From contig CAZXWS010000017.1 of the NCBI GenBank assembly GCA_964644605.1, forward strand, positions 1-11,994: a stretch of DNA of 11,994 nt, given 5' to 3'. The position numbers and the translations under genes were made by a program. Each line of letters starts with the position of its first letter. Position 1 is the first letter of the stretch. Source of the stretch: CAZLAJ01 sp964644605. Its GTDB lineage: Bacteria > Patescibacteriota > Microgenomatia > UBA1406 > GWC2-37-13. This document shows positions 11,950 to 11,994 of this stretch, piece after piece. The notes beneath the pieces were generated by a model. The model was not told the origin of the DNA. It saw only the letters and a program-made list of their open reading frames with translations, and did no database searches.

Positions 11950-11994
11950 TTTTATTTTTTTACCAACCGTGATTTTTTGCGGTTTGGCTGTTTC
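11944..11994 (-). CDS. 3' end of a gene entering from the right, lysine-rich tail
   Basis: One minus-strand frame reads ETAKPQKITVGKKIKK and stops at TGA 11944-11946, followed by a strong terminator. The two other frames also stay open for a while, so the choice rests on the Lys-rich tail and on the distance to the terminator. Sixteen residues do not allow a product call. Confidence 0.4.
   Translation of the reverse strand, partial: ETAKPQKITVGKKIKK

Overview
The window looks like a stretch of a Candidate Phyla Radiation (Patescibacteria) genome, possibly from the Microgenomates side. This is an inference from several things seen together: AT-rich DNA, compact genes, no recognisable Shine-Dalgarno sequence before most starts, a TraR/DksA-type C4 zinc-finger protein, a four-helix-bundle (S23-type) protein, a large HPDE-type GT-C glycosyltransferase, and a tRNA without an encoded CCA. 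TGA is used as an ordinary stop, which argues against the recoded Absconditabacteria and Gracilibacteria. No marker gene here fixes the lineage.

Layout from left to right. Positions 1-2018 hold a minus-strand run read as lgt, then a DksA/TraR-like zinc-finger gene, then a Kef-type cation/proton antiporter that carries a frameshift and runs off the left edge. Positions 2135-4712 hold a divergent plus-strand run: a HAD-family phosphatase-like gene overlapping a GT4 glycosyltransferase by 4 bp, then a SAM methyltransferase. This reads as a small surface-glycan or glycolipid set. It converges on a minus-strand pair (7692 down to 4898): a protein with four CBS motifs and a C-terminal ribosome-hibernation-factor-like domain, then a GT-C membrane glycosyltransferase. 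A good sigma70-type promoter precedes this pair. At 7924-8007 there is a tRNA-Leu(CAA), followed after 5 nt by a membrane-anchored methyltransferase resembling the FAM173 family, then a PH-like hypothetical gene. These converge on a minus-strand block of MBL-fold hydrolase, four-helix-bundle protein and DnaB (11771 down to 9300). The right edge holds a terminator and probably the 3' end of one more minus-strand gene.

No gene-free stretch exceeds about 300 bp, but the short spacers are full of structure. Most contain arrays of 7-nt units, with a different unit in each spacer. Several are arranged as inverted arms, and in two of them the arms differ by exactly one unit. Other spacers hold palindromes centred on GAGTACTC, REP-like hairpins, and a 37-bp repeat present in two opposite copies around the mbl-S23-dnaB block.

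Two observations stand out. The 7-mer CTCCCCT occurs nine times on the plus strand and never in reverse complement, whichever way the host gene is read. The CBS protein appears to be fused to an HPF/RaiA-like domain, which would couple adenine-nucleotide sensing to ribosome hibernation.
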